Assembly: GCF_029227915.1 (NCBI RefSeq) | Contig: NC_079888.1 | Location: 2,803,001-2,867,000, forward strand | Source of the DNA: Hydractinia symbiolongicarpus | Lineage: Eukaryota; Cnidaria; Hydrozoa; Anthoathecata; Hydractiniidae | Direction: 5' to 3' | Length of the DNA: 64,000 nt | Shown here: positions 63,523 to 64,000 of the stretch, one piece after another | Layout of the letters: each line of letters starts with the position of its first letter | Position numbering within the stretch: the stretch's first letter is position 1 | The notes under the pieces: generated by a model | What the model was told of the DNA's origin: nothing | Database searches by the model: none | The model's input: only the letters and a program-made list of their open reading frames with translations | Made by a program: the position numbers and the translations under genes

Positions 63523-64000
63523 AGAAGCATATCAATCTATTTGTTTAATTTACCCCCTATAGAATTATTTAAAAATTCTTGTATCTATCAGAATATATAA
63601 TTTGTGGGTATTTTAAAATGTATTTAAAATTTTGGTAAATACGAAAGGTGCAAAGAAAATATGCTGCGCCACTTTCTAATATTCTGTTTAATTTGAAGGA
63701 GTTTGTATTACCCTGCAAAACATTACAATAACATTTCAGAAGAACTCAAAACATGCAGATAATCAGTAAACAATCAAAGGTAAAAAAAATGATGAATATG
63801 AGAACAATACACCTGTTTTTTACAACTTTATTCAAACAGTGAATATTCTGAAATTTTAGGGTTCTCAAATTATATAGGACCTCTGTAAAATATTTTAGGA
63901 GCAGAATTTTAATAGCAGAATAGTTTTAATAATAATAATAAAATAATACTACAAGGGGGTATTATTCTTAACGTTTTCATTCTCATGGTATTATTGACAC
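63523..64000. other. AT-rich flank of the LINE
   Basis: No exon or repeat is recognised apart from a short (AAT)n tract near 63926-63948. Confidence 0.5.

Overview
The window is AT-rich animal genomic DNA with many GT-AG introns, no bacterial gene layout and a heavy load of transposon debris. The host genes have clear animal relatives: coatomer gamma, TMEM43, a BMP-like TGF-beta ligand and an actin-fold protein. With LINEs of the CR1/jockey type, this fits an early-branching metazoan, most likely a cnidarian (a hydrozoan-like AT bias). The species assignment is inference.

Layout, left to right. (1) 348-5921, + strand: the last 13 exons of coatomer subunit gamma; its 5' end lies outside the window. 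(2) About 5.9-12.2 kb: intergenic DNA with a short inverted-repeat element and a decayed CR1-like LINE (9.3-11.3 kb). (3) 12271-35865, + strand: a 24-exon gene whose exon phases all close to give about 800 residues. The architecture is unusual: an N-terminal region with a SAP-like helix motif, a pleckstrin-homology (PH) domain, then a full-length actin-like ATPase fold. Its introns hold a TIR transposon, an inverted pair of tRNA-derived SINEs, a pogo-like MITE, a perfect 19-bp hairpin and a 20-bp minisatellite. (4) 38387-51092, - strand: TMEM43 in 12 exons, 418 residues. One of its introns contains, on the opposite strand, a complete two-exon TGF-beta/BMP-like gene (41771-43746). Another contains a 5'-truncated LINE (about 45.5-48.0 kb). 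(5) 51.1-59.1 kb: gene-poor DNA with a decayed Ty3/gypsy pol fragment and dispersed repeats. (6) 59165-63522, + strand: a nearly full LINE with ORF1 remnant, PHD finger, endonuclease and reverse transcriptase. It is broken by one in-frame stop and one frameshift in a poly-A run.

The genes are not an operon and need not act together. Coatomer gamma acts in Golgi vesicle coats, TMEM43 in the nuclear envelope/ER, the TGF-beta ligand is secreted, and the PH-actin protein is expected to join phosphoinositide or membrane binding to an actin-like module. That PH-actin fusion is the main candidate for something undescribed. All exon models were made by eye from splice signals, phase and family similarity; no database search was run.
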